A stretch of 64,000 nucleotides of DNA. It comes from Cryobacterium sp. PH31-AA6 (lineage in GTDB: Bacteria; Actinomycetota; Actinomycetes; Actinomycetales; Microbacteriaceae). The notes under the pieces are model-generated. The model had not been told where the DNA came from and searched no databases. It was given only the letters and a program-made list of their open reading frames with translations. The position numbers and the translations under genes were made by a program. This document shows, in pieces, positions 29,089-37,609 of this stretch. Positions within the stretch are counted from its first letter, which is position 1, and every line of letters begins with the position of its first letter. The stretch lies in the NCBI RefSeq assembly GCF_030063195.1, contig NZ_JASISS010000002.1, forward strand, positions 186,001 through 250,000, in the 5' to 3' direction.

Positions 29089-29151
29089 GCCTCTTCCACT
29101 GCCGCTTGCCGATCGTCCTGCACCGAAAGGTGTGGCGTTTTTGCGTTGGAC

Positions 29152-29189
29152 TTGCTAGGTTGAACGCCATGCTCCTGAGAGCGCTCTCT
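29152..29189 (+). promoter_or_regulatory. Promoter plus LacI-type operator, copy 1
   Basis: Extended -10-like TTGCTAGGTT begins at 29152, and 24 bases after its first base begins TGAGAGCGCTCTCT, with the 12-base perfect palindrome GAGAGCGCTCTC at 29177-29188. It precedes a 52-codon open frame. The same arrangement recurs 320 bases later. Confidence 0.65.
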
Positions 29190-29224
29190 ATGGTCCCCTA
29201 TCCCACTCGAGAATCGGACAACTC

Positions 29225-29383
29225 ATGACCTCGGAAACCTCAACCCTCGCCGGCGATTCGGCGCACGCCGAGCACCACCATGACGGCGGTGACCCGTTCG
29301 ACGAGCTGCGGCAGCGGAGGCTCACCCTGTTCCGGGAGCGCCAGATCGACCTCGAAGCCGACGACGCGATGGCGGGTCGCTAG
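29225..29383 (+). CDS. Small hypothetical protein
   Basis: 52 codons from an ATG at 29225 to a TAG, hydrophilic, His/Asp-rich at first (AEHHHDGGDP) and then a charged helix (DELRQRRLTLFRERQIDLE). There is no strong ribosome site (GGACAACTC). It is included because it follows its own promoter and LacI-type operator. It could equally be a leader or a chance frame. Confidence 0.35.
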   Translation: MTSETSTLAGDSAHAEHHHDGGDPFDELRQRRLTLFRERQIDLEADDAMAGR

Positions 29384-29471
29384 AAGTCGATCGCCGCCGA
29401 CGCGCGCGCGGAGCAGGCGAGGCGGCGTGGGCTCCGTGGACGACTAGGTGTGGTCTCTTCTGCCCCGGTGT

Positions 29472-29509
29472 TTGCTAGGCTGGATCCAGCGCCCGTGAGA
29501 GCGCTCTCA
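29472..29509 (+). promoter_or_regulatory. Promoter plus LacI-type operator, copy 2
   Basis: TTGCTAGGCT begins at 29472; again 24 bases later starts the perfect 14-base palindrome TGAGAGCGCTCTCA (29496-29509). It lies 87 bases before the cellobiose phosphorylase ATG. GC-centred palindromes of this type are bound by LacI/CebR-family sugar repressors; no such regulator is encoded in the window. Confidence 0.7.
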
Positions 29510-29596
29510 TTCAGACGAGGTCCGGGTGCAGCGACGGTTTTGACCCACGATGAATCGCCGCCGCGGCTGGTCCGTGGATATCGAAAAGGTGCACGC

Positions 29597-32068
29597 ATGC
29601 GGTTCGGCCACTTCGACGACGAAGCCCGGGAATATGTCATCGAGACTCCGGTGACTCCCTACCCGTGGATCAATTACCTGGGCAGCGAGGACTTCTTCTC
29701 GCTGATCTCGCATACGGCGGGTGGGTACACCTTCTACAAGGACGCGAAAATGCGTCGCCTGACCCGGTATCGCTACAACGACATCCCCACCGATTCCGGC
29801 GGACGGTACTTCTTCATCAACGACGGCGGCGACGTCTGGACTCCCAGCTGGCTGCCGGTGAAAAAAGACCTCGATTTCTTCGAGACCCGCCACGGCATGG
29901 GCTACACCCGGATCACGGGCGAGCGAGGCGGACTCCGAGTCTCCACACTTTACTTCGTTCCCCTCGGCGAAACGGCGGAGGTGCAGAAGGTCACGATCAC
30001 GAACACCTCCGACGAGGTGAAGTCCTTCTCCCTCTTCTCCTACCTCGAGTTCTGCTTGTGGAACGCCCAGGACGATCAGACCAACTACCAGCGCAATCTA
30101 TCCATCGGCGAGGTCGAAGTCGAGGGCAGCGCGATCTACCACAAGACGGAATACCGGGAGCGTCGAGACCACTACGCCGTTTACGGTGTGAACACCGAGA
30201 TCGCCGGCTTCGACACTGACCGGGAGACCTTCGTCGGCCTGTACGAGACGCTGGCCGAGGCGAAGGTCCCCCTGGCCGGCACGGCTGCGAACTCAATGGC
30301 GTCGGGCTGGTACCCGATCGCATCGCACCAGGTCGACTCGACCCTCCAGCCGGGCGAGAGCCGCGACCTCGTCTTCGTCCTCGGCTATGTCGAGAACAAC
30401 GCGGAAAACGGCGAGGAGAAATGGGCCGACGACGCCAAGCAGGTCATCAACAAGAACCGCGCCCGGGCCCTCCTCGACCGGCTGGGCACGACAGAGGCAG
30501 CGGATGCCGCCTTCGACGCGCTCGGCGAACATTGGCACAACCTGCTCTCCGCGTATACGGTGGACTCCCCCGACGACAAGCTCAACCGGATGGTCAACAT
30601 CTGGAACCAGTACCAGTGCATGGTCACGTTCAACATGTCCCGCTCGGCCTCCTATTTTGAGACGGGCATCGGTCGCGGGATGGGATTTCGCGACTCGACC
30701 CAGGACCTGCTGGGCTTCGTCCACCTGATCCCCGATCGGGCCCGCGAACGCATCCTCGATATCGCCGCCACACAGCTCCCCGACGGGTCTGCCTACCACC
30801 AGTACCAGCCGCTCACCAAGCGCGGCAACAACGAACTCGGCAGCGGCTTCAACGACGACCCGGCCTGGCTGATCATCGGGGTCGACGGGTACCTCAAGGA
30901 GACCGGCGACTTCGGCATCCTCGATGAGCTCGTCCCCTTCGACAACAACGACGATCTGGCCGAGAACCTCTACAGCCACCTCACCCGTTCCTTCGAGTTC
31001 ACCCTGGGCAACCTGGGACCACACGGCCTGCCCCTGATCGGGCGCGCCGACTGGAACGACTGCCTCAACCTCAACTGTTTCTCCACCACCCCGGGTGAGT
31101 CCTTCCAGACCACCGAGAACCAGGCCGGTGGCGTAGCCGAGTCGACATTCATCGCCGCCCAGTTCGTCCTCGCCGCCGGTCACTACGCACGCATTTCCGC
31201 CCTCCGGGGCGACGAGGCCGAGGCGGCGCGGGCGCGGTCCGCCGCCGATGACATGAGCGGTGCCCTGCTCAGCCACGGCTGGGACGGCGAATGGTTCCTC
31301 AGGGCCTACGACTTCTACGGCAACAAGGTCGGCACCCACGAGGACACCGAGGGCCAGATCTGGATCGAACCGCAGGGTTTCGCCGTGCTCGCCGGGGTCG
31401 GTGTCGAGCACAATGCCGACGGAACCCCGACGGCCACGAGCCCGGCGGCTCGCGCCCTGGATTCCGTTGACCGGTTGCTCGGGTCCGAGCACGGACTCGT
31501 GCTGCAGTACCCGGCGTACCAGAGCTATCGAATCGAACTCGGCGAGGTCTCCACCTACCCTCCCGGATACAAGGAAAACGGCGGCATCTTCTGCCACAAC
31601 AATCCCTGGGTCATCATCGGTGAGACGGTGCTGGGTCGTGGCGCCAGAGCGTTTGACGACTACCGCAAGATCACTCCCGCCTATCGGGAAGAGATCTCCG
31701 AGGTCCACCGGGTCGAACCCTACGTGTACGCGCAAATGATCGCCGGCAAGGAAGCCAAACGGCACGGGGAAGCCAAGAACTCCTGGCTCACCGGCACCGC
31801 CGCCTGGAATTTCGTCGCCGTGTCCCAGTACCTCCTCGGCGTGCGCACCGACTACGACGGCCTCGTCATCGACCCGCAGATCGGTCCGGATATCCCGGAG
31901 TTCACCGTGACCCGTCAGGCCCGTGGTGCGACGTACGTCATCAGCGTCGCCAACTCCGGGCGTGACGGGGCGCGGGCCCAACTGGTCGTCGACGGGGTGG
32001 CGATCGAGGGGCGCACGGTTCCCTATGCCCCCGCGGGCTCGGTTGTGCGGGTGCAGGCGAGACTGTAG
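29597..32068 (+). CDS. Cellobiose phosphorylase (GH94)
   Basis: 823 residues from the ATG at 29597 with AAAGGTG upstream. The N-terminus ([35 protein letters not shown]) is the hallmark of bacterial cellobiose phosphorylases. The general acid is D488 in [11 protein letters not shown], close to D490 of the Cellvibrio gilvus enzyme. The length is normal and the protein lacks a signal peptide, so it acts in the cytoplasm on imported cellobiose, giving glucose and alpha-glucose-1-phosphate. Chitobiose phosphorylase is a related alternative but less likely. It is probably repressed by a LacI-type protein at the upstream palindromes. Confidence 0.93.
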   Translation: MRFGHFDDEAREYVIETPVTPYPWINYLGSEDFFSLISHTAGGYTFYKDAKMRRLTRYRYNDIPTDSGGRYFFINDGGDVWTPSWLPVKKDLDFFETRHGMGYTRITGERGGLRVSTLYFVPLGETAEVQKVTITNTSDEVKSFSLFSYLEFCLWNAQDDQTNYQRNLSIGEVEVEGSAIYHKTEYRERRDHYAVYGVNTEIAGFDTDRETFVGLYETLAEAKVPLAGTAANSMASGWYPIASHQVDSTLQPGESRDLVFVLGYVENNAENGEEKWADDAKQVINKNRARALLDRLGTTEAADAAFDALGEHWHNLLSAYTVDSPDDKLNRMVNIWNQYQCMVTFNMSRSASYFETGIGRGMGFRDSTQDLLGFVHLIPDRARERILDIAATQLPDGSAYHQYQPLTKRGNNELGSGFNDDPAWLIIGVDGYLKETGDFGILDELVPFDNNDDLAENLYSHLTRSFEFTLGNLGPHGLPLIGRADWNDCLNLNCFSTTPGESFQTTENQAGGVAESTFIAAQFVLAAGHYARISALRGDEAEAARARSAADDMSGALLSHGWDGEWFLRAYDFYGNKVGTHEDTEGQIWIEPQGFAVLAGVGVEHNADGTPTATSPAARALDSVDRLLGSEHGLVLQYPAYQSYRIELGEVSTYPPGYKENGGIFCHNNPWVIIGETVLGRGARAFDDYRKITPAYREEISEVHRVEPYVYAQMIAGKEAKRHGEAKNSWLTGTAAWNFVAVSQYLLGVRTDYDGLVIDPQIGPDIPEFTVTRQARGATYVISVANSGRDGARAQLVVDGVAIEGRTVPYAPAGSVVRVQARL

Positions 32069-32180
32069 ACGTCAGGCAGGTCGTGGGGACGGCTTGAACT
32101 TCCGCGCCTGTATGCTGAAGCAAGACTTCCGTGAGCAGCTCTGCTGTGAACGGACGAGCGCTGGTTGAGACAGTGCATGA

Positions 32181-32210
32181 GGCCCCGGCGTTCGTCGCCG
32201 GGGCCTTTCT
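32181..32210 (+). terminator. Rho-independent terminator
   Basis: A 10-base perfect stem (GGCCCCGGCG / CGCCGGGGCC) with a TTCGT loop, followed by TTTCT. It is 113 bases after the phosphorylase stop and ahead of the MFS gene. The stretch between may be a 3' untranslated region or a short RNA. Confidence 0.75.
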
Positions 32211-32331
32211 CATTCGAGTGTTGCCGGCTCCTGGTGCGCGCCCACCGAGCGTCCCCGGCGCGGCCGGGAATGCCGGGCCGCCTCCACCGCTTGCACTGAA
32301 GGTGGTTCAGTTCCACGCGGAAGGGGTGCGG

Positions 32332-33759
32332 GTGAGCGAGATCAACGTGGGCTTCAGGTCGGAGCGCGGTCCCGTGCTGATCGCGCTGATGCTCACCACG
32401 GGACTGGTCGCGATCGACGCGACCATCCTGGCCACGGCGGTGCCGACGATCGTCAAGGATCTCGGCGGATTCGCCCAGTTCCCCTGGTTGTTCTCGATCT
32501 ATCTGCTCGCTCAGGCGGTGTCCGTGCCGGTCTACGCGAAACTCGCCGACACTGTCGGACGCAAACCGATCGTACTCGTGGGCATCGGCCTGTTCCTGCT
32601 CGGCTCGGTGCTCTGCGGGCTGGCCTGGAGCATGCCGGCGTTGATCGCCTTCCGGGCGGTGCAGGGCCTGGGCGCCGGGGCCGTGCAACCGATGGCCGTC
32701 ACGATCGCCGGAGACATCTACACCGTCGTCGAGCGCGCGAAGGTACAGGGATACCTGGCCAGCGTGTGGGCCGTCTCCTCCGTCGTCGGGCCCACCCTGG
32801 GCGGAGTGTTCTCGCAGTTCCTGTCCTGGCGTTGGATCTTCTTCGTCAATATTCCCCTGTGCATCCTGGCCTCCGCAATGCTGCTACGCGCCTTCCAGGA
32901 GACCGTCGTGCCTCGCCGGCATCGAATTGATTTTCTCGGTGCCGGCCTGCTCACGACCGCGCTCAGCCTCCTTATCCTCGCCGTGCTCGAGGGCGGTCAG
33001 GCCTGGGCCTGGAACTCGCCGCAGAGTATCGGTGCCTTCGGCCTGGGGGTTCTCCTACTCGTCGGCTTCGGGTTTGCCGAGCGCAGGGCAGCAGAGCCGG
33101 TATTGCCGCTTTGGGTGTTCCGACGCCACCTGCTGCTCAGCAGCGCCCTGGTCTCGGTCGGCGTCGGTGCGATCCTGATCGGGCTCACCTCCTTCGTTCC
33201 GACCTACCTCGAGGGGGCCCTCGGTACGGTGCCGCTCATTGCCGGCCTTGCGCTGGCCGCGTTGACCATCGGCTGGCCGATTTCGGCGTCGCTGTCCGGG
33301 CGCCTGTACCTCCGGATCGGCTTCCGGTCCACCGCGCTCATCGGGATGGTGTTCGTGATCTTCGGCGTCGTGACCCTCGCGGCCACCTCGGGAACGCCCT
33401 CGGTCGCCCTCGTCGCGGCCAGCTGCTTCGTGGTGGGCCTCGGCCTCGGCCTCGTTGCGACGCCCACCTTGATCGCCGCCCAATCGAGTGTTGCCTGGGA
33501 CGAGCGCGGGGTCGTCACGGGGGCCAACCTGTTCTCCCGGTCCGTGGGCAGCGCGGTCGGGGTCGCGATCTTCGGGGCGGTCGCCAACGGCATCTTCCTG
33601 GCCGCCGGGTCCTCCGCCGCACGGTCATCGTCGGGATACCCGGCCACCGTTGAAGCAGCATCCGGCGCCGTTTTCCTCGCCCTTGTCGTCATCGCTGCTC
33701 TCACCGTAGCGGCGGCCATTTCCATGCCGCGCACGCCCCGGCAGAAGAGCCCGGCCTAG
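32332..33759 (+). CDS. MFS drug-exporter-type transporter (DHA2, 14 helices)
   Basis: 475 residues from a GTG at 32332 behind GGAAGGGG; the longer frame crosses a terminator and was rejected. Helix 1 carries LVAIDATILATAVPTIVKDLG (DHA2 motif D1-like). The loop after helix 2 is KLADTVGRKP (MFS motif A), helix 5 contains motif C (SSVVGPTLGG), and about 14 hydrophobic segments are seen. A proton-driven exporter of hydrophobic compounds is likely. Its TAG stop shares the tetranucleotide CTAG with the stop of the convergent MMPL gene. Confidence 0.92.
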   Translation: MSEINVGFRSERGPVLIALMLTTGLVAIDATILATAVPTIVKDLGGFAQFPWLFSIYLLAQAVSVPVYAKLADTVGRKPIVLVGIGLFLLGSVLCGLAWSMPALIAFRAVQGLGAGAVQPMAVTIAGDIYTVVERAKVQGYLASVWAVSSVVGPTLGGVFSQFLSWRWIFFVNIPLCILASAMLLRAFQETVVPRRHRIDFLGAGLLTTALSLLILAVLEGGQAWAWNSPQSIGAFGLGVLLLVGFGFAERRAAEPVLPLWVFRRHLLLSSALVSVGVGAILIGLTSFVPTYLEGALGTVPLIAGLALAALTIGWPISASLSGRLYLRIGFRSTALIGMVFVIFGVVTLAATSGTPSVALVAASCFVVGLGLGLVATPTLIAAQSSVAWDERGVVTGANLFSRSVGSAVGVAIFGAVANGIFLAAGSSAARSSSGYPATVEAASGAVFLALVVIAALTVAAAISMPRTPRQKSPA

Positions 33760-36074
33760 TCGCGGAGGCCGAACCTGGCGTGGAGCGGATGCAGCCACCG
33801 TGGCGCCCACCAGAGGATCCGCTCCAGCGATGTCATCACCGAAGGTACGAGCACGGCCCTCACGAGTGTGGCGTCGAGCAGCACCGCTACCGCCAGTGCG
33901 ATGCCGATCTGTTTCATCTGGAGCAGATCTCCGGTGGCGAACCCCGCGAACACGAGCACGATGATCAATCCAGCCGAGGTGATGATCCGGCCGGAGCTCT
34001 GCAGTCCGGTCTCGATCGCCAGCCGGGTGTCTTCGCCCTGATCGTGGTGCTCCTTGATCCGGGACAACAAGAACATCTCGTAGTCCATGGCGAGGCCGAA
34101 CCCAAAGGTGAGCACGAGGGTCAACACGAGCGGGTCCACGCCGGAGATGGTCGCCGGATCGAAGTTGAGCACCCCGGAAAGGTGGCCCTCCTGGAACCCC
34201 CAGACCAGGACGCCCACGGAGGCGCCGAGGGAGATAGTGCTGATCACGAGAGCCGTGAGCGGAACAATGACCGACCCGGTCATCAGGAACAGGAGCACAA
34301 AGGTGACCACTGCGATGATCAGCGCGGCCCAGGGTGCCCCGCGGAGGAGCGAATCGGTGTAGTCCACCGACGCCGCGTCGGACCCTCCCACCCAATGGGC
34401 GAAGGCGGGACGGTCCGCGCGGATCTCGCGAACGACGGACGGACCCTCGTGGGTCTCGACGCTGACGCGGGAAACCCAGTGACCGTTCACGTCGACGGGC
34501 TGGGTGACAGCGGTGACATTGGGCAAGGCCTTGACCTGGTCGGCCCAGCCCGCGGCCGAGGTCTCGTCCGTGTCGGCGACCAGCTGCACCTTCGCCCCCG
34601 TCGCCAGCGGAAAGTTCTCGTTCAGGGCGGAGACGAAGCCGTATTGGCTCGCCGACTTCGGGATGGCGTCTGCGCCGCTGTTCGTGACGTTCATGCCGAG
34701 CACCGGGCTCCCGAGAACGAGCAGAACGGCTATCCCGACCAGGGCGATCAGAGTGGGGGCGCGCTGCACCCATCTGGTCAGTTTCGAGAAGACTCCCTCC
34801 TTGGGCGCGACGTCCCCGAACCGGGTCAGGAGTCCGCCGAGGCCGGGGATGCGGGTGAGCAGACCGGGTTGGAGCAGACGTTCACCGAAGTAGCCGAGCA
34901 GCGCCGGCACGAGCACGAGCGCCGTCAGGATGGCGATCAGCACCACCGATACGGCGCCGACGGAGATGGCCCGGATGATCGTGGGTTCGAAGACGAGGAG
35001 ACCGACAGTCGCAATCGCGAAGGTCAGGCCGGAAAACAGCACCGTGCGCCCCGCGGTGTCGATCGTGATGCCGACGGCCTGAAGCATGAGTTCGTGGCGG
35101 AAGTGCCGGTCGTGGTGGGCCTGGTCACGATCCGTGCCGTGCCTGCGGCGTGGAGCCTGGGCACCCGGCGCGACGGCAGCCGGATAGGGCTGCGCTGGTG
35201 TGCGCAGCACGAGCGCCCTGAACTCCTCGCGGAAGCGGCTCACGATGAGCAGCCCGTAGTCGACGGACAGACCAAGGCCGATCACCGTGATGACGTTGAG
35301 CACGGTCGTGTCGATGTCCATCAGAAAACTGAACGCGTAGAGGGTACCGAGGGCGCCAAGGATCGAGGCGATGGCGCCGATCAGGGGAATGCCCGCGGCC
35401 AGGAAGCCGCCGAAGATCAGAAGCATCACCAGCAACGCGATCGGGAGGGAAATCAGCTCGCCCTTTTGTAGGTCGGCCTCGGCGACGGCGACGAGCGATT
35501 CAACCAGGAGCGGGGTGCCACCGACCTCGACGGTCGCGGCCGGCGCGGCCTTTCGCAGGTCGCTGGCGGCCGCCTCGAGCCGGTCATGGACCGGGCCGAG
35601 CACGGAGTCGCTCAACCGCCCGTTACTGGTGGACATGGCGACGTTCAGGAGCAGACCGTTGCCGTCTGGAGCGAGTAGAACGGCGGCGGCCGGATTCGGC
35701 TGTCCGTCGGGCAGCGCCGGGATTTCCAGCGGGTTGGCCACCTGCGTCACCCCATCGATCTTGCGCAGGTCGGCGGCGGCCTCTGCGACGATCGAGGTGG
35801 GACCGACCTCTCCCCCCTGGGCCACCGGCAGGTCGATACCGTAGACCAGAAGCGACAGCGATTCGGTTTCCGTGTTGCCCGCGCCCTGCACGAGCTGTTC
35901 CGCTTCGCTGGCTTCACCCTTCACGGTCGGGCCGGCGCTGGAGAGCCGTTGGAACAGGGTCTCCCCCGCAATGCCGCCGAGGGAGGTCGCGACGAAGACG
36001 CCGAGCACCACGGCCCAGGCGATGAGCACGATGAATCGGTGCCGGGCGATGAAGACGCCGAGGGTATGGAGCAT
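33756..36074 (-). CDS. MMPL/RND-family membrane transporter
   Basis: 772 residues from the ATG at 36074 (AAAGGACG upstream). It has two repeats of one helix, an extracytoplasmic domain and five helices: loop 1 about 45-195 and loop 2 about 415-520. Between helices of the first half, after SRFREEF, a polar basic stretch of about 45 residues rich in Pro, Arg and His interrupts the usual sequence, where MMPL proteins have a cytoplasmic segment. Relatives export lipids or hydrophobic drugs. It is convergent with the MFS gene. Confidence 0.9.
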   Translation of the reverse strand: MLHTLGVFIARHRFIVLIAWAVVLGVFVATSLGGIAGETLFQRLSSAGPTVKGEASEAEQLVQGAGNTETESLSLLVYGIDLPVAQGGEVGPTSIVAEAAADLRKIDGVTQVANPLEIPALPDGQPNPAAAVLLAPDGNGLLLNVAMSTSNGRLSDSVLGPVHDRLEAAASDLRKAAPAATVEVGGTPLLVESLVAVAEADLQKGELISLPIALLVMLLIFGGFLAAGIPLIGAIASILGALGTLYAFSFLMDIDTTVLNVITVIGLGLSVDYGLLIVSRFREEFRALVLRTPAQPYPAAVAPGAQAPRRRHGTDRDQAHHDRHFRHELMLQAVGITIDTAGRTVLFSGLTFAIATVGLLVFEPTIIRAISVGAVSVVLIAILTALVLVPALLGYFGERLLQPGLLTRIPGLGGLLTRFGDVAPKEGVFSKLTRWVQRAPTLIALVGIAVLLVLGSPVLGMNVTNSGADAIPKSASQYGFVSALNENFPLATGAKVQLVADTDETSAAGWADQVKALPNVTAVTQPVDVNGHWVSRVSVETHEGPSVVREIRADRPAFAHWVGGSDAASVDYTDSLLRGAPWAALIIAVVTFVLLFLMTGSVIVPLTALVISTISLGASVGVLVWGFQEGHLSGVLNFDPATISGVDPLVLTLVLTFGFGLAMDYEMFLLSRIKEHHDQGEDTRLAIETGLQSSGRIITSAGLIIVLVFAGFATGDLLQMKQIGIALAVAVLLDATLVRAVLVPSVMTSLERILWWAPRWLHPLHARFGLRD

Positions 36075-36332
36075 GTTCAGTCGTCCTTTACGGGTAGGAG
36101 AGGCTAACGCCAAAGTACTCCAGCCGTCACCGCTTGCACCCTCGAAGCACCCTCTCTTCCCGACACGGCCGCCAGATGACGACCGGCTGGTCGACGAGAC
36201 TCGCGTTGAACCGCCCGATCCACTGGGCGATCTGGGCCGCCGACCCGGGCCGGCGAACGGATGCGGCTCTTATGCGGCCAGCGAGGCACGCAATCGAACG
36301 GCCCGCCCGCCGCCTGGGAATCGCCGCCGCGC

Positions 36333-37505
36333 CTACTTGAAAGCGGCCTGGAGCGCCTTGACGCCGACCTTCGGGTCGCGCATACCGCGGTAGATCGGAG
36401 GAATTGGCCGGTCAACACCGAGCAACGTGTACACCGCGTGCATGGCGCCGTGGATCGAGTACTCCACGGTGAACACGACATCCCTGGGGAGCTCGGTGAA
36501 CTGACCGAGGAACGCAAAGTTCCGCGATTCTTCAGGGACCACCCGGGGACGGTCTTCCGGCACTCGACGGCTGAACAGAGCCGAGGCGTATGGCATCATC
36601 ACGGTGGTGACGTCAGTCGTGGCGAGGACCTCGTCCAGGAGGTCCTCGAAACCGAGCTGGTGGACCAGCTCGGTGAGGATCTCCGTGCCCGTCGCCTGCG
36701 ACATTTTCTTCTTGACGTAGTCGCCTTCGTTGTCGATCTCGAAGCCATAACCCCACAAGGTGTAGGTGTTTTCGGGCAGGTTGGGGAAGTGCGGCTGCTG
36801 TCGGCCGTGATGGACCCGATGGTGATGAACGTGAAATCGTTCTCGCTCAGCTTGATGGTCGAGCTGCCCTGCTGGTCCTCGAGATGCAGGCGGGTGGCGC
36901 GACGTTCGGGGCGATCGGTGAAGTCGACATCGGCGACCCGGGTGCCGAAGCGGACGTCGACGCCCTGGTCCACCAGCCAGCGCTGCAGCGGAACGATCAT
37001 CGAGTCGTACTGGTTGTACTTCGTGCGGCAGATCCCACCGACCGTGTCGAGGAGGTCGAACTCCTGAACGAAGCGCACGAAGTAGCGGCGCAGCTCAGTG
37101 GCCGAGTGCCACTTCTGGAAGGCGAACATGGTTCGCCACATCTGCCAGAAGTTGCTCTCGAAGAAGTGCTCGCCGAAGATCTCGTCAATCCGGCGTGCCC
37201 CGAGGGTCTTCTCGCTCATCGCCAGCATGCGGGTCATTGCGAACCGGTCCGCAGTACTCAGGCCGTAGCTCGAGGCGTCCAGGATACGGTGTTTCCCGTC
37301 GACCAGGCGCGCCCGAGCATGGGTCTTGAACGTGGAATTGAAATCGAGGATTTCCTGCCGGACGGTCACGTCCGGGTCTTCCAGAGACGGGATCGTCGAG
37401 AAGAGGTCCCAGGTGGTCTGGTACGCCTGTTCTTCGAACATCCGGCCGCCGCGAGTCACCAGGGCGCCGGATCCATAGCTGAGCTTGTTTGGGATTGGTG
37501 GTCAT
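36333..37505 (-). pseudogene. Decayed tandem copy of oleate hydratase
   Basis: It begins like its neighbour (MTTNPKQAQLWI), then jumps out of frame to a segment equal to residues about 61-284 of the intact copy, and again out of frame to residues about 378-531. The first deletion removes about 48 codons including the FAD-binding GGGIAG; the second removes about 93 codons. Total length is 423 bases (141 codons) less than the intact gene. The start and the C-terminal part therefore share one frame while the middle is in another, with stops. The remaining sequence is highly similar to the intact copy, so the duplication is not old or was recently disabled. Confidence 0.9.
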
Positions 37506-37609
37506 GGCCAGGTGTCCTGTTCTTTGTGTTGCGGGTGCGGCAGGCAGCGAGCTGCCTGGGTGCCGCCGGATGGAAAACGGTGCCGCGGGACTGCCGTGCC
37601 GCGGGACTG

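Noticed and set aside
29121-29145. Small hairpin CACC-GAAA-GGTG followed by a T-run after the ClC gene
   Set aside because: The stem is only 4 bases and the T-run is 5 bases away and interrupted; too weak to call a terminator.
30293-31981. 562-codon minus-strand frame opposite cellobiose phosphorylase
   Set aside because: It is the antisense of a clearly conserved GH94 gene; composition (Gly/Val/Asp-rich) is that of a shadow frame.
33780-35471. 563-codon plus-strand frame opposite the MMPL gene
   Set aside because: Highly charged, repetitive composition and no recognisable domain; a shadow of the MMPL coding strand.
36134-36340. Short plus-strand frame in the gap before the oleate hydratase pseudogene
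   Set aside because: No ribosome site, Arg-rich random-looking product, no family; the gap 36075-36332 shows nothing I can support.
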